DNA of 64,000 nt from Dethiosulfovibrio faecalis (GTDB lineage Bacteria; Synergistota; Synergistia; Synergistales; Dethiosulfovibrionaceae), in the NCBI RefSeq assembly GCF_021568795.1, contig NZ_JAKGUE010000007.1:43386-107385 (forward strand), given 5' to 3'. Below are positions 49,264-58,222 of this stretch, in pieces. Both the position numbers and the translations under genes were made by a program. The notes beneath the pieces were generated by a model, which saw only the letters and a program-made list of their open reading frames with translations, searched no databases and was not told the origin of the DNA. The number at the start of each line of letters is the position of its first letter. The first letter of the stretch is position 1.

Positions 49264-50379
49264 ATGAAAAAACTTGTTCTGGTTTTGATCTCGATCATTC
49301 TCCTCTCGGTCTGCACGGCCGAGGCTCGGACCATCGAGGCGGAGGGGGAGGCAGCGGTTGTTGAGGGCAACGTATCTGCGGCCAGAGAAGAGGCCAAGAG
49401 GCAGCTCTACAGAAACGCTCTGGAGAGGGCCATAGGTGCCAGGGTGGAGGGCATCACGGAGATGAAGGACTTCCAGGTGGTCAGGGACAGGGTTTTCTCC
49501 GGATCCAGAGGGTTGGTCAAGAATCTGGAGATATCGAAGGAGTGGCGTACCGAAGACGGAGTCCTGCACCTTAAGGGGCGCTGCGAGGTGGAGGAGACGG
49601 CTCTGGACGGGGTTCTCGGTCCGGCCGTGATAGACGCCCTCGGCAATCCCAGGGTGGTGGTCCTGGTGGACGAGATGATAGGAGATGACCGCCCGTTTCT
49701 TTCCGCCGCCGAGGGAGAGGTCGAGTCGGCCTTCCAGAGGGCGGGGTATCTCATGCTGGACAAGGGACAGCTGGACGCCATAGCCTCCAAGAGGGTGGAG
49801 GCGGCCAAGATAGCCGGTGACGAAGCGGAGCTGGCCGAGCTGGCTCGATACTTCGACGCCGACGTCCTTATCTTCGGCAAGGGACAGTCGTCCTCCTTTA
49901 CGGCCCAGAAGATGTCGGGTCAGACCATATACGGAGTCAGGACTCTTCTCAAGCTGAAGGCAGTGATAGCCCAGACCGGACAGAGTCTGGCCGTGGAGGT
50001 TCCGGAGGTTAGATCCAAGGGGCTCAGCGAGAGGGACGGGGCCGTCAAAGGGCTCAAGGAAGCGGCGAAAAATGCCTCCTCCTCTCTGGTGAACGAGGTG
50101 GCCTATGCCTTGACCGGCGGGGGAAACGGCGTCCCCGGTCGCTCGATCAGGGTCTCGGTGGAGGGAATGGACTTCGGGTCCGTCAGGGATCTGGAGGCGG
50201 CCCTAAGGGAGTCTCCCGGAGTGGTAGGCGTCTATCGTCGGTCCTTCCGTTCCGGCAGGCTGGAGCTCGACGTCACGGTGGACGGAACGGCGGAGGACGT
50301 GGCTGTGATACTGGACGGCAGAGGGCTCGAGGTGGTCGATCTGACCGCCGCGACGGTTGGAGCGAGGCGATCGAGATGA
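49264..50379 (+). CDS. Secreted FlgT/LPP20-like protein
   Basis: 371 aa with a clear signal peptide (LVLVLISIILLSVCTAEA). The next 90 residues (IEAEGEAAVVEGNVSAAREE, LYRNALERAIGARVEG, then a DG-LHLKGRCEV end) match the N-terminal domain pattern seen in FlgT and LPP20-type proteins. A second domain (PRVVVLVDEMIGDDRPFLSA, YFDADVLIFGKGQ) is like the middle domain of FlgT or CsgG-related proteins. FlgT builds the H-ring of some flagella, but no flagellar genes are nearby, so an envelope role is a safer statement. It has an AAAGGAGGGAAGG site and overlaps the next gene by ATGA. Confidence 0.75.
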   Translation: MKKLVLVLISIILLSVCTAEARTIEAEGEAAVVEGNVSAAREEAKRQLYRNALERAIGARVEGITEMKDFQVVRDRVFSGSRGLVKNLEISKEWRTEDGVLHLKGRCEVEETALDGVLGPAVIDALGNPRVVVLVDEMIGDDRPFLSAAEGEVESAFQRAGYLMLDKGQLDAIASKRVEAAKIAGDEAELAELARYFDADVLIFGKGQSSSFTAQKMSGQTIYGVRTLLKLKAVIAQTGQSLAVEVPEVRSKGLSERDGAVKGLKEAAKNASSSLVNEVAYALTGGGNGVPGRSIRVSVEGMDFGSVRDLEAALRESPGVVGVYRRSFRSGRLELDVTVDGTAEDVAVILDGRGLEVVDLTAATVGARRSR

Positions 50380-50795
50380 GACGGGTCCCGTTTCTTGCCG
50401 TCTTTCTGGTCCTGGCGGTTGGCTCGGTCTGTTCCGCCTCTCCGTCGATTCCGGAACTCTGGATGGCTAACGGCATGGTCCAAGGGACCCAGAGTTTCCG
50501 CTACGGAGAGGTCGACTGGGAGAGTGAACTGGCCTACGTGGCGGGAGAGGCCCTTCTGCCCGATAGGGGGACTCCCTCGGAGATGCTGAGGTCTCGAAGG
50601 GCCGCCAGGGTGTCCCTCTTTCTCAACTGCTCTCTTCTGTCCCACGAGTTGACAGGAACGGAGCCTCCCGACACCTTCGAGACCGACGGAGCGCTCTTCG
50701 AGGACGTGGCGGTTCTAGGAGGAGAGAGGGATGGCCGTTACGTGGTGGGGGCATGGATCCCTCTGGACCGTATCGTCGCCCTCTCGGAGCGCTAG
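50376..50795 (+). CDS. Small secreted protein, LPP20/FlgT N-domain-like
   Basis: 139 aa. A signal peptide (FLAVFLVLAVGSVCSAS) precedes a domain with WMANGMVQGTQSFRYG, EALLPDRGTPSEMLRSRRAA and a VAVLGGERDGRYVVGAWIPL end. This resembles the repeated first domain of the preceding gene's product and of LPP20-like lipoproteins, but without a lipobox. Start overlaps the preceding stop (ATGA), so the two are made together and may form one complex. Its end overlaps the convergent gene by 3 bp. Confidence 0.72.
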   Translation: MRRVPFLAVFLVLAVGSVCSASPSIPELWMANGMVQGTQSFRYGEVDWESELAYVAGEALLPDRGTPSEMLRSRRAARVSLFLNCSLLSHELTGTEPPDTFETDGALFEDVAVLGGERDGRYVVGAWIPLDRIVALSER

Positions 50796-51334
50796 TCCCC
50801 TGTGGGCAGGGAGAACCGCAGCTCCAGGCCGTCGCCTTTCGGGCGTATGGTAGCCTTGTCGGGGCTCAGCTCGTCCAGCTCGATGGCGTCCAGTACCGAC
50901 TTGAGGGCCTGTCTCGTAGCTTCGTCGAAGGCGTCCAGATGGCCTTTCATCTTGTCTCCCAGCTCCTCGAGCTCCTTGGGCAGCTTTATAGACGGTCTCT
51001 CTCGTTCCTCTCCGACGGCCAGGTCGTCGGATGGATCCTGATCGGGAAGGTCCACCGGAACCCTTTCGGTGGACCCTATTCCGCCTATGCTGTAGGATTC
51101 CACCGTCGGCTTCCGGGGCTTCGTGCGGGGTTTGGGATCGGGGATCACCACCGGAGATGCGATTCTCTCCTCCGTAGCGTCGCCGGATACGTAGCCCGGA
51201 GTGGAGATCGGCATATCGGTTCTCTCGTCTTTATCGTCGCCTCTTTTGCCCATGAGACCGACCAAAGTCCCCAGGATCAGGGATATAAGCAGTAATATCA
51301 AGGCCATAAGGCCGGAAAAGCCTCTTCTCTTCAT
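50792..51334 (-). CDS. Membrane-anchored protein with proline-rich linker, unknown function
   Basis: About 180 aa. The short N-terminus KRRGFSG is followed by one TM helix (LMALILLLISLILGTLVGLMG), a 75-residue polar linker rich in Pro/Asp/Arg (VIPDPKPRTKPRKPTVESYS), and a C-terminal helical domain (LPKELEELGDKMKGHLDAFD) ending in a short beta-like stretch. No known family. A GGGGGACG site precedes ATG 51334. It is divergent from the Hsp70-like operon, 190 bp away. Confidence 0.68.
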   Translation of the reverse strand: MKRRGFSGLMALILLLISLILGTLVGLMGKRGDDKDERTDMPISTPGYVSGDATEERIASPVVIPDPKPRTKPRKPTVESYSIGGIGSTERVPVDLPDQDPSDDLAVGEERERPSIKLPKELEELGDKMKGHLDAFDEATRQALKSVLDAIELDELSPDKATIRPKGDGLELRFSLPTGD

Positions 51335-51524
51335 TGAACGTCCCCCTTCCCGACCGAGATCGGTCGCTTCGGATATCCCAGCATAATCCAGAGTTCCTAT
51401 CCCCACAAGTGCCGCAGGATGTATCATAGGGTCTGTCGCGATGTCTGAAGGGCATCTCCGAAAACCTCGGGCGTGAGTTTTTAGAGGTGCCTTGAAATCA
51501 GAAGACGAGTTCGGAGGCGTTAAC

Positions 51525-52313
51525 ATGGAAGATCTCTATAGATCGGCCGTCCGGGAGGGATTGGAGGAGGCTAAACGATCCCTTCCCGGCGACGACCCGA
51601 TGAAAAGAGCCTGGAGGGTCGCCCTCTCCAGGATGATAGACGACATGGCTTTGGAAAACCCGGATAGAGAGGGCGCTATAAGGCTGGCTCCTCTGGAGAT
51701 GGACCCGGGAGACACCCCCTATCTATACGGATTCGACCGGGTCTGGAGCGCCGCACCGGTCTTCATAGGAGCCATGTTGGGTTGGCTTGTCGTCTCCCCC
51801 GCCCTGACCTCCCTGGGGATGACAGGGGACTTCCCCCTGTTTCTGGGTACGGCTCTCGGGGCTACTGGGCTGTCCTTCTTCCGTAGAAAGACCGAATCGG
51901 TCGACCTGAAGGAGATGGAGAGGCGGCTCGAGACGATGTTGTCCGTCGCAAGGGAGAGGATCGACAGGGCCGTGGAGGACGGAGAAGAGGATTCAAGGAG
52001 GGGTTCGGACGATCTCTGGATAGGGAGGGCCCTGACCGATCTGAAGGCCGTCCCTAGGGACCAGCTGGAGACGGCGGTGGAGGCTCTCCTGATAGAGGGA
52101 GAGAACCGGGGATACGGAGGTCCGTCGACTTACCGCCCCGGAGTCGATTCTCCTGCCGCTTCGACCATGGTATGGAGCTCCGAGTTATTCGAGACCTACG
52201 AGAGCTTCGGACACTACGAGGAGGGCACCCCTGTGACGGTTGAGAGAGCTCCGGTCTTCAGAGACGGATCTCTGGTCGTCAAGGGCCTTGTGCGACGGAG
52301 GTCCTCGAGATGA
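51525..52313 (+). CDS. Membrane protein with two adjacent TM helices, partner of Hsp70-like gene
   Basis: 262 aa. A soluble N-terminal 75 residues (VREGLEEAKRSLPGDD) precedes two closely spaced hydrophobic helices (SAAPVFIGAMLGWLVVSPAL and FLGTALGATGLSFF). A charged helical region (LKEMERRLETMLSVARERID) and a C-terminal 90 residues without a recognised fold follow. Good GGAGG site before ATG 51525. It overlaps the Hsp70-like gene by ATGA, so the two are made at linked rates. Function unknown; by analogy with chaperone operons it could be a membrane anchor or regulator of the ATPase. Confidence 0.7.
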   Translation: MEDLYRSAVREGLEEAKRSLPGDDPMKRAWRVALSRMIDDMALENPDREGAIRLAPLEMDPGDTPYLYGFDRVWSAAPVFIGAMLGWLVVSPALTSLGMTGDFPLFLGTALGATGLSFFRRKTESVDLKEMERRLETMLSVARERIDRAVEDGEEDSRRGSDDLWIGRALTDLKAVPRDQLETAVEALLIEGENRGYGGPSTYRPGVDSPAASTMVWSSELFETYESFGHYEEGTPVTVERAPVFRDGSLVVKGLVRRRSSR

Positions 52314-54265
52314 CCAGGCCGGTTCTGGCGGTCGACTTCGGTACCTCCAACTCCTATTTCTGCAAGTGTCCTTCTGACGAGCTTCTGCCCTCCCCTGTGG
52401 ATTTCATCGCGGACCGTACCGGGATGGACACGGTGGTGCTCTACCGAGAGGGAAGATCCCCTCTGGTGGGGTCCATTGCCCTGAACACCTGGGGAGAGGC
52501 CACCGAGGAGGAGAGACGATCCCTTAAACTGGTAACCCGTTTCAAGCCCGAGATAGACAGGGACCGTGAGAGCTACAGGGCCGCCGTGGCCTTTCTGTCC
52601 TCCGTTAGGGAGGAGGCCGAGGCCAGGCACATCCCCTTCGATCCACGCTCCAGAGAGGTCTATTTCGGGGTTCCCTGTCAGGCCGGCGGATCCTACCTCG
52701 ACGCATTGACCTCCGCCGCCTTCGATGCCGGTTACGGTAGGGTGAAGACCCTGGAGGAGCCTCTCGGGGCCCTGCTCTACCATATCTCCCAGAGGGACAT
52801 GGCGCCGTCGGAGGCCATGGGACGGGTGCTGGTGCTGGACTTCGGAGGAGGCACCTGCGATCTGGCCTCCCTGGAGGGGCTGTCGGTTCGATCGTCCTGG
52901 GGAGACTGGTCCCTGGGAGGAAGGCTTTTCGACGACCTGTTCTTTCGGATCCTCTGCGAGAGGAACCCCGGTCTGGAGGAGAGTATGGACGAGGGAACGT
53001 CCTACTTCGTCCACTGGTATTGGAGCAGGATCCTAAAAGAGAGCTTCTCCACGACCATGGCCCGGGACAGGTCGGTTCTGTGGAGCGGGACCGCCGGAGC
53101 CTACGGCGGCATCCGAAGGCTGGGATGGGACGAGTTCATGGAGAGGATCTCCGACTATCGTCCCACCGAGGACATGATCCGTTCAATAGGGGGAGACTGT
53201 CCCGGCTCGGACTGTCCGGAAAACCTGGTCACTCGACTTGGGGGCCTCATCCTGGGCTGCGACGGAGCGGATTCGGTCATATTGGCGGGGGGAAGCAGTC
53301 TCTGGCCCTTCGTGTCGGACCTCGTACAGAGGATCATGCCCGAGGCCAGGCTGATAAGGAGCGATCAGCCCTACGGGGTCGTCTCCCGAGGTCTGGCTCT
53401 GTTCCCGGCGCTGAAGAACAAAAACGGTCAGACCCTGTCGTCGCTCCGGAGAGATCTGCATCGTTTCGTGGAGGAGATCCGGACCGACGTGATCGATCCT
53501 GTGCTGGAGGACACTGTGGACCGTGCGTCCGACGACGTGGCGTCCCTTCTGGTCGGAGAGGCTGTAATCCCCGCCCTGGAGGAATTCCGCAGAGCCGGAG
53601 GGAAGATCTCCGCCTTCGAAAAGAGGGTGATCTCCGCCATGGAGGACAGAAAGGACTCGGTCGACCGTAAGGTGACGGATCATCTCAGGTCGGCCTCGGA
53701 GAAGATCCCCGTCATGGTGCTGGAAAAGCTGGCTCTCTGGTTCAGGAAAAACGGAGTACGGTCCATGCCGAGACATCTGGAACTCGCCCTCGGAGAGGAG
53801 GGGCCGGATGTTTTGTCCGCCCTGGACATGAGCGGCATATCCCCCGTGGCGGGACTGTCCTCCGGAATGGACAGGGTCGCAGCTGTCCTGGCCGGAGCCG
53901 TGGTCGCCTCTATCTGTGGCGGAGGAGGAATGGCCCTCATAGCCTCGGGCCTGCCCGGACTGCTCCTGGGCGGAGTCATAGGTCTCGGCGGTTACGCGTT
54001 GGGTCGGGAGAGGATAAGGAAAGGGTTTAGGGACATATCGATACCTAAGATGATGGCACGAGCCGTCGTATCGGAAGGGACGGTGGAGAAGGCCGTCGCG
54101 AGGTCCAGAAAGGCCATCTCCGACGGCCTTCAAGACGGGGTGAGAAGAGAATGGGCCGCTCTGGAGCAGGAGCTTATGGCCTCGGTGGAGGAGATGGTAC
54201 GAAAGGAGATAGCGGCTTTGTCAATGCTGAATCAACTGGAAGGAGGGGTATCCCGTGAAGACTAG
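52310..54265 (+). CDS. Hsp70-like ATPase with C-terminal membrane segment
   Basis: 651 aa. The actin/Hsp70 ATPase fold is clear: phosphate-1 loop AVDFGTSNSYF (about residue 8), KLVTRFKPEI, phosphate-2 loop VLVLDFGGGTCDLASL (about 172-187), and adenosine motif SVILAGGSSLWPFV (about 322). A DnaK-type substrate-binding domain is not recognisable. In its place are a long helical region (about 380-520) and a glycine-rich hydrophobic hairpin (about 523-563), followed by a basic helical tail. It is therefore probably a membrane-bound ATPase, not a standard chaperone. Start and stop overlap both neighbours, forming a three-gene unit with a two-helix membrane protein and a lytic transglycosylase. Confidence 0.85.
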   Translation: MTRPVLAVDFGTSNSYFCKCPSDELLPSPVDFIADRTGMDTVVLYREGRSPLVGSIALNTWGEATEEERRSLKLVTRFKPEIDRDRESYRAAVAFLSSVREEAEARHIPFDPRSREVYFGVPCQAGGSYLDALTSAAFDAGYGRVKTLEEPLGALLYHISQRDMAPSEAMGRVLVLDFGGGTCDLASLEGLSVRSSWGDWSLGGRLFDDLFFRILCERNPGLEESMDEGTSYFVHWYWSRILKESFSTTMARDRSVLWSGTAGAYGGIRRLGWDEFMERISDYRPTEDMIRSIGGDCPGSDCPENLVTRLGGLILGCDGADSVILAGGSSLWPFVSDLVQRIMPEARLIRSDQPYGVVSRGLALFPALKNKNGQTLSSLRRDLHRFVEEIRTDVIDPVLEDTVDRASDDVASLLVGEAVIPALEEFRRAGGKISAFEKRVISAMEDRKDSVDRKVTDHLRSASEKIPVMVLEKLALWFRKNGVRSMPRHLELALGEEGPDVLSALDMSGISPVAGLSSGMDRVAAVLAGAVVASICGGGGMALIASGLPGLLLGGVIGLGGYALGRERIRKGFRDISIPKMMARAVVSEGTVEKAVARSRKAISDGLQDGVRREWAALEQELMASVEEMVRKEIAALSMLNQLEGGVSRED

Positions 54266-54878
54266 AGCGGTTTCGCCGTTAAGAGCGTCTCGGACTGCAC
54301 TGTGGGTGATCTTGACTGTGATCTTATCGACACTGGTGTTGCCTCACGCCGCGGAGTCCTACAGCTGGGTCTTCCGGAACAGTCCGGCCTGGAACTACAT
54401 GGAAAAACACCGGTCCAAACGCTACGCCAAGGCCAGGGTGTCGGTCATGACCTCCTATTTCAAGGCGAAGAACCCCGGCATCAGTGCCAAGGCGGCAAGG
54501 ACCTACGCGTCTTTGGTGGAGGCCATCTCCGGAAAATACGGCGTGGATCCCTTTCTGGTGTCCTCTATCATAGTGAAGGAGTCCACCGTAAAGGTGAGGG
54601 CCAAGAGCGGCAAGGCCTACGGTCTGATGCAGATAAACTGGAAGGCCAACAGAAAGTGGATCCCCAGGGTATTCCCCACGGTAAAATCCGCCTCGAAGCT
54701 GCTCCATTCCAAACCTAACATATACGTCGGCTGCTATATGTTGAGGGATGCCCTCAAAAGAGGAGGAAACGTGGACAAGGCCCTGGATATATACAGGGGT
54801 AAGAGCATAACCTCCTACCGCACCAAGATACACCGATATTACTCCGATCAGGTGGATATGCTGCGCAAAAAACTTTGA
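54255..54878 (+). CDS. Lytic transglycosylase (SLT domain)
   Basis: 207 aa. A signal peptide or anchor (ALWVILTVILSTLVLPHAAE) precedes an SLT domain with the catalytic glutamate in SSIIVKESTVKVRAKSGKAYGLMQIN and a KPNIYVGCYMLRDALKR continuation. It cleaves peptidoglycan glycan strands with 1,6-anhydro ring formation in the periplasm. It starts at GTG 54255 inside the end of the Hsp70-like gene, with AAGGAGGGG well placed, so the two are co-expressed. The domain is short of any targeting module. Confidence 0.9.
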   Translation: MKTRAVSPLRASRTALWVILTVILSTLVLPHAAESYSWVFRNSPAWNYMEKHRSKRYAKARVSVMTSYFKAKNPGISAKAARTYASLVEAISGKYGVDPFLVSSIIVKESTVKVRAKSGKAYGLMQINWKANRKWIPRVFPTVKSASKLLHSKPNIYVGCYMLRDALKRGGNVDKALDIYRGKSITSYRTKIHRYYSDQVDMLRKKL

Positions 54879-54935
54879 TATTGACAAAGGATTCGATGAC
54901 TCTCAGAAGAGAAGTGCGATGAGATCAAGATGTAC

Positions 54936-54982
54936 ACCCCCGGTGCCAGACTGTACAATGTCTGTGCCGGGGGTTCTTTTTT
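54936..54982 (+). terminator. Terminator after the transglycosylase gene
   Basis: ACCCCCGG and CCGGGGGT with an inner AGAC/GTCT pairing, followed by TTCTTTTTT. Confidence 0.9.
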
Positions 54983-55014
54983 CGGCATAAAAGCATCGAA
55001 AGGGGTTATTCGCC

Positions 55015-55887
55015 ATGATTTCCCGAGAGAAGAGACACAACGAAGTGTGGTTTACCGAGGAGTCCACCAAACATCTGCGCCTGTCCCTGAGGGTGACGGG
55101 AGAGCTGGTTCGGAAGGAGACTCCCTATCAATCCCTGCTGGCACTGGAGACCGCCGAGTACGGCCGTATGCTGGTCCTGGACGGGGCAATTCAGGTGACG
55201 GAGAAGGACGAGTTCTGCTATCACGAGATGATGGCCCACGTGCCCCTCTGTTCCCATCCCAACCCTAAAAAGGTCCTCGTCGTCGGAGGCGGAGACGGTG
55301 GCTCGCTCAGAGAGGCGGTAAAACACGAGTCGGTTGAAAAGGCCGTTCTGGTGGACATAGACGAGGAGGTAATAAACACCTCCAGGGAGTTCTTTCCGAC
55401 CTTGAGCTGTGCCATGGACGATCCCAAGGCGGAGATAAGGCCTATGGACGCCATGGTCTACATGAAGGACCATCGAGGGGAGTTCGACGTGATAATAGTC
55501 GACGCCACCGATCCGGTGGACATGGCGGCAGGACTCTTCCAGTCGCCCTTCTACAGGGACGTGTGGGATGCTCTGTCCGACGACGGCTTCATGGTGACCC
55601 ACATAGAATCGCCCTTCACCGACGCCGCCATAATGGTCCCGGCCTATCGTGCCATGAAGGAGGTCTTTCCTTCCGTACATCCCTATCTGGGCTTCATGCC
55701 CACCTATCCCTCTGGGATGTGGGTATATGCCATAGGCTCGAAGAGGCACGATCCGTCGAAGCCGCTGAGGGAGGCCCCCAAGGGACTCAAGTACTACACC
55801 TCCGACGTCCACAGGGCGTCCTTCGCCCTTCCTCCCTTCCTGGTCGAGCTGTTGGAAAATGGAGAAGGCGTTGAAAGCCATTACTAA
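55015..55887 (+). CDS. speE: Polyamine aminopropyltransferase (spermidine synthase)
   Basis: 290 aa. Transfers aminopropyl from decarboxylated S-adenosylmethionine to putrescine or a similar diamine. Signatures: SLLALETAEYGRMLVLDGAI, KVLVVGGGDGGSLREAVKH (the SAM-site glycine loop), LVDIDEEVINTSREFF, DVIIVDATDPVDMAAGLF and GFMPTYPSGMWVYAIGS. Isolated by terminators on both sides. The gene fits the arginine/ornithine metabolism seen upstream, which can supply putrescine, but no decarboxylase is in the window. Confidence 0.95.
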   Translation: MISREKRHNEVWFTEESTKHLRLSLRVTGELVRKETPYQSLLALETAEYGRMLVLDGAIQVTEKDEFCYHEMMAHVPLCSHPNPKKVLVVGGGDGGSLREAVKHESVEKAVLVDIDEEVINTSREFFPTLSCAMDDPKAEIRPMDAMVYMKDHRGEFDVIIVDATDPVDMAAGLFQSPFYRDVWDALSDDGFMVTHIESPFTDAAIMVPAYRAMKEVFPSVHPYLGFMPTYPSGMWVYAIGSKRHDPSKPLREAPKGLKYYTSDVHRASFALPPFLVELLENGEGVESHY

Positions 55888-55928
55888 AGACACGGCTCTT
55901 TTAGTCGCATAAGATCTTTGATAGCCCT

Positions 55929-55963
55929 ATCCCCCTTGATGTAAAATACAAGGGGGTATTTTT
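55929..55963 (+). terminator. Terminator of speE
   Basis: CCCCCTTG (55931-55938) and CAAGGGGG (55949-55956) around a 10-nt loop, then TATTTTT. Confidence 0.92.
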
Positions 55964-56013
55964 AGATAAGCATACAGGGATGATGTCTCTGAACATGAGG
56001 AGGGCGATCGAAC

Positions 56014-58125
56014 ATGAGAAACTGGAGTCTGAAGACCAAGCTTCTGACGGTGATCCTGACGATCTCGTTTTTGGCCTTTTCGTCGGCCGTGGGAATACTG
56101 ACCTATCGGGCCAGGTCGATGGCCCTTGAAAACGCCTACAGTCTCGGAGAGGAGACGGCTCAGAGGTACGGGGTTCAGGTCTCCGAGTATCTTGGCAGGG
56201 CTCTGACCCACGCCAGGGACCTGTCGATACAGTTTTCCATGATGGTCGGTCGTGAAAGGTCCGACAGGGACGCCGGGGTGGCTCTTCTTCGATCCACCTT
56301 GGAGTCCAATCCCCAACTTTTCGGAGCCTGGGCAGTCTTCGAGCCTAACGTCTTCGACGGCAGGGACTCGGAGTTCGTCGGTGCCGAGGGACACGACGAT
56401 ACCGGACGCTATATCCCCTATCTGGTGCGTTCCGGCGGCGATATACTGCACGATCCCTGCGTGGGTTATGAGACTGCCGAGTATTATCAATTGCCTCTGA
56501 CGTCTGGAAATGTAGTAATAGCAGATCCGGCCGAATGGGAGGTAGGGGGCAAGATGGTCATGATGACATCTCTCTGCGTTCCGGTTAAGCTGGGTGGAAA
56601 GGTCATAGGAGTGGTCGGGGTGGACATATCCATGGACACCTTCCAGAAGGTCTTCTCCGAAATAAAACCCTTCGGGACCGGATATGCCGGGCTGCTTTCT
56701 GACAAGGGAACCTATGTGGCCTATCCCAAGAAAGATCTGGTTGGCACCACCGTATCGGACGGAGAGGCCCTCTCTGCCATCCGAGACGGAAAGAACTTCA
56801 ATCGTTCGGTCGTGTCCGACGTCTCAGGAGTGGACATATACGAGACCTTCCAGCCAGTGGATGTGGACAGATACGGATCGCCCTGGTCGGTGCAGATCGC
56901 CTTGCCCTACGACATGATATATCAGGAGGCGGACTCTATAATGACCATGGGAATCATGGTCGGAGTAGCGGCCCTGGCGGTGCTGGCCGGAGTAGTCCTG
57001 TTCTTCGTGGGTAGAGTGGTGCGTCCCATAAAAACGGCCTCCCTCTTGGCGAGCAGGGCAAAGGACGGCGACCTCACTATAACCAGGGACGAGTTCCAGA
57101 CCTCCTCCGGCGACGAGGTTGGCCGTATGGCCGATTCCCTCTCCGAGATGGTCGAGGGGCTTCGCGACATAGTCGGCTCGGTGGTAGAGGAAGCTCAGTC
57201 GGTCTCAGACAGGTCCACCAGTTTGGCGGCCCTCTCCGAGGAGGCCAACGCCTCCATGGAGGAGATCCGTTCGTCCGTCGAGAAGGTAGCCTCTTTGGCT
57301 GAGAGCAACTCGGCGGCTTTGCAGGAAAGCGGGGCTTCCGTGCAGGAGGTGGCGGAGAGCGCGCAGATGTCTGCCTCGTCTGCCACCGAAGGAGCCGAGG
57401 CATCCCAGAAAAGCGCCGAGGAGACCCAAAAAGCGGTGGGTAAGGTGGAGGAAACCATCCACAAGATGGAGGAGGCCGGCGAGGTGTCCAGGGAAAGCAT
57501 AGGTCGTATAAGAGAACTGGCAGGATCGGTGGATTCCATCAGCGGTTTCGTAGGGGACATCACCAGGATAGCGGACCAGACGAACCTGTTGGCCCTTAAC
57601 GCCGCCATAGAGGCCGCCCGGGCCGGAGAGGCCGGCCGAGGATTCGCCGTGGTCGCCGAGGAGGTCCGCAAGCTTGCGGAGGAATCGGCCCTGTCGGCCG
57701 ACAAGGTCGCCAAGATAATAGTCGAGCTTGAGGAACACTCGGGTGAGTCCATAGAGGCCACCGAGAGGACCGGTTCGATCCTGTCCGAGGCGGTCGAATC
57801 CGCCAGGGGAGCCCAGGAGGAGTTGAACCGGTCTTTGGAGATGACCAGAGAGGTCAACGAGGCCATACAGAACATCGCAGCCGTGGCCCAGGAACAGGCC
57901 GCCTCGTCGGAGGAGATGACCTCCTCGATAGATCAGGTCACCAACGCCAACTTCGACACCGTTCGCATGATGGAGGCCATAAGAGGGGCCTCGGAGGAGA
58001 CCGCGAAAGCCTCCGAGGGGGTCTCTCTGGAGGCTCAGGCTATGGCCGAAGGGGCCTCCTCCATGATGTCGCTGGTGAAACGGTTCAAGCTGAAGAAAGA
58101 GGACAGAGGTTTGGCCCGACTCTGA
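56014..58125 (+). CDS. Methyl-accepting chemotaxis protein with double-Cache sensor
   Basis: 703 aa. TM1 ([20 protein letters not shown]), a periplasmic dCache-type sensor (about residues 35-305, with [18 protein letters not shown] and [15 protein letters not shown]), and TM2 (about 311-332) come first. A HAMP domain ([20 protein letters not shown]) leads into a full cytoplasmic signalling domain with the tip [18 protein letters not shown] near residue 525. No C-terminal CheR-binding pentapeptide is apparent. dCache receptors often bind amino acids, a fitting ligand class for this lifestyle, but the ligand is unknown. AGGAGGGCG precedes the ATG. Confidence 0.95.
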   Translation: MRNWSLKTKLLTVILTISFLAFSSAVGILTYRARSMALENAYSLGEETAQRYGVQVSEYLGRALTHARDLSIQFSMMVGRERSDRDAGVALLRSTLESNPQLFGAWAVFEPNVFDGRDSEFVGAEGHDDTGRYIPYLVRSGGDILHDPCVGYETAEYYQLPLTSGNVVIADPAEWEVGGKMVMMTSLCVPVKLGGKVIGVVGVDISMDTFQKVFSEIKPFGTGYAGLLSDKGTYVAYPKKDLVGTTVSDGEALSAIRDGKNFNRSVVSDVSGVDIYETFQPVDVDRYGSPWSVQIALPYDMIYQEADSIMTMGIMVGVAALAVLAGVVLFFVGRVVRPIKTASLLASRAKDGDLTITRDEFQTSSGDEVGRMADSLSEMVEGLRDIVGSVVEEAQSVSDRSTSLAALSEEANASMEEIRSSVEKVASLAESNSAALQESGASVQEVAESAQMSASSATEGAEASQKSAEETQKAVGKVEETIHKMEEAGEVSRESIGRIRELAGSVDSISGFVGDITRIADQTNLLALNAAIEAARAGEAGRGFAVVAEEVRKLAEESALSADKVAKIIVELEEHSGESIEATERTGSILSEAVESARGAQEELNRSLEMTREVNEAIQNIAAVAQEQAASSEEMTSSIDQVTNANFDTVRMMEAIRGASEETAKASEGVSLEAQAMAEGASSMMSLVKRFKLKKEDRGLARL

Positions 58126-58137
58126 TCGGAAGCTCAG

Positions 58138-58179
58138 GCCGAGGTAGGGGGCTCAAGCCCCCTACCTCGGCTTTTTTTT
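58138..58179 (+). terminator. Terminator of the chemoreceptor gene
   Basis: GCCGAGGTAGGGGGCT and AGCCCCCTACCTCGGC, 16-nt perfect arms, then eight T. Confidence 0.96.
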
Positions 58180-58222
58180 CGGCGAGTTTACGTGATATCA
58201 TGATAAATAAGGGGGGATTTAC

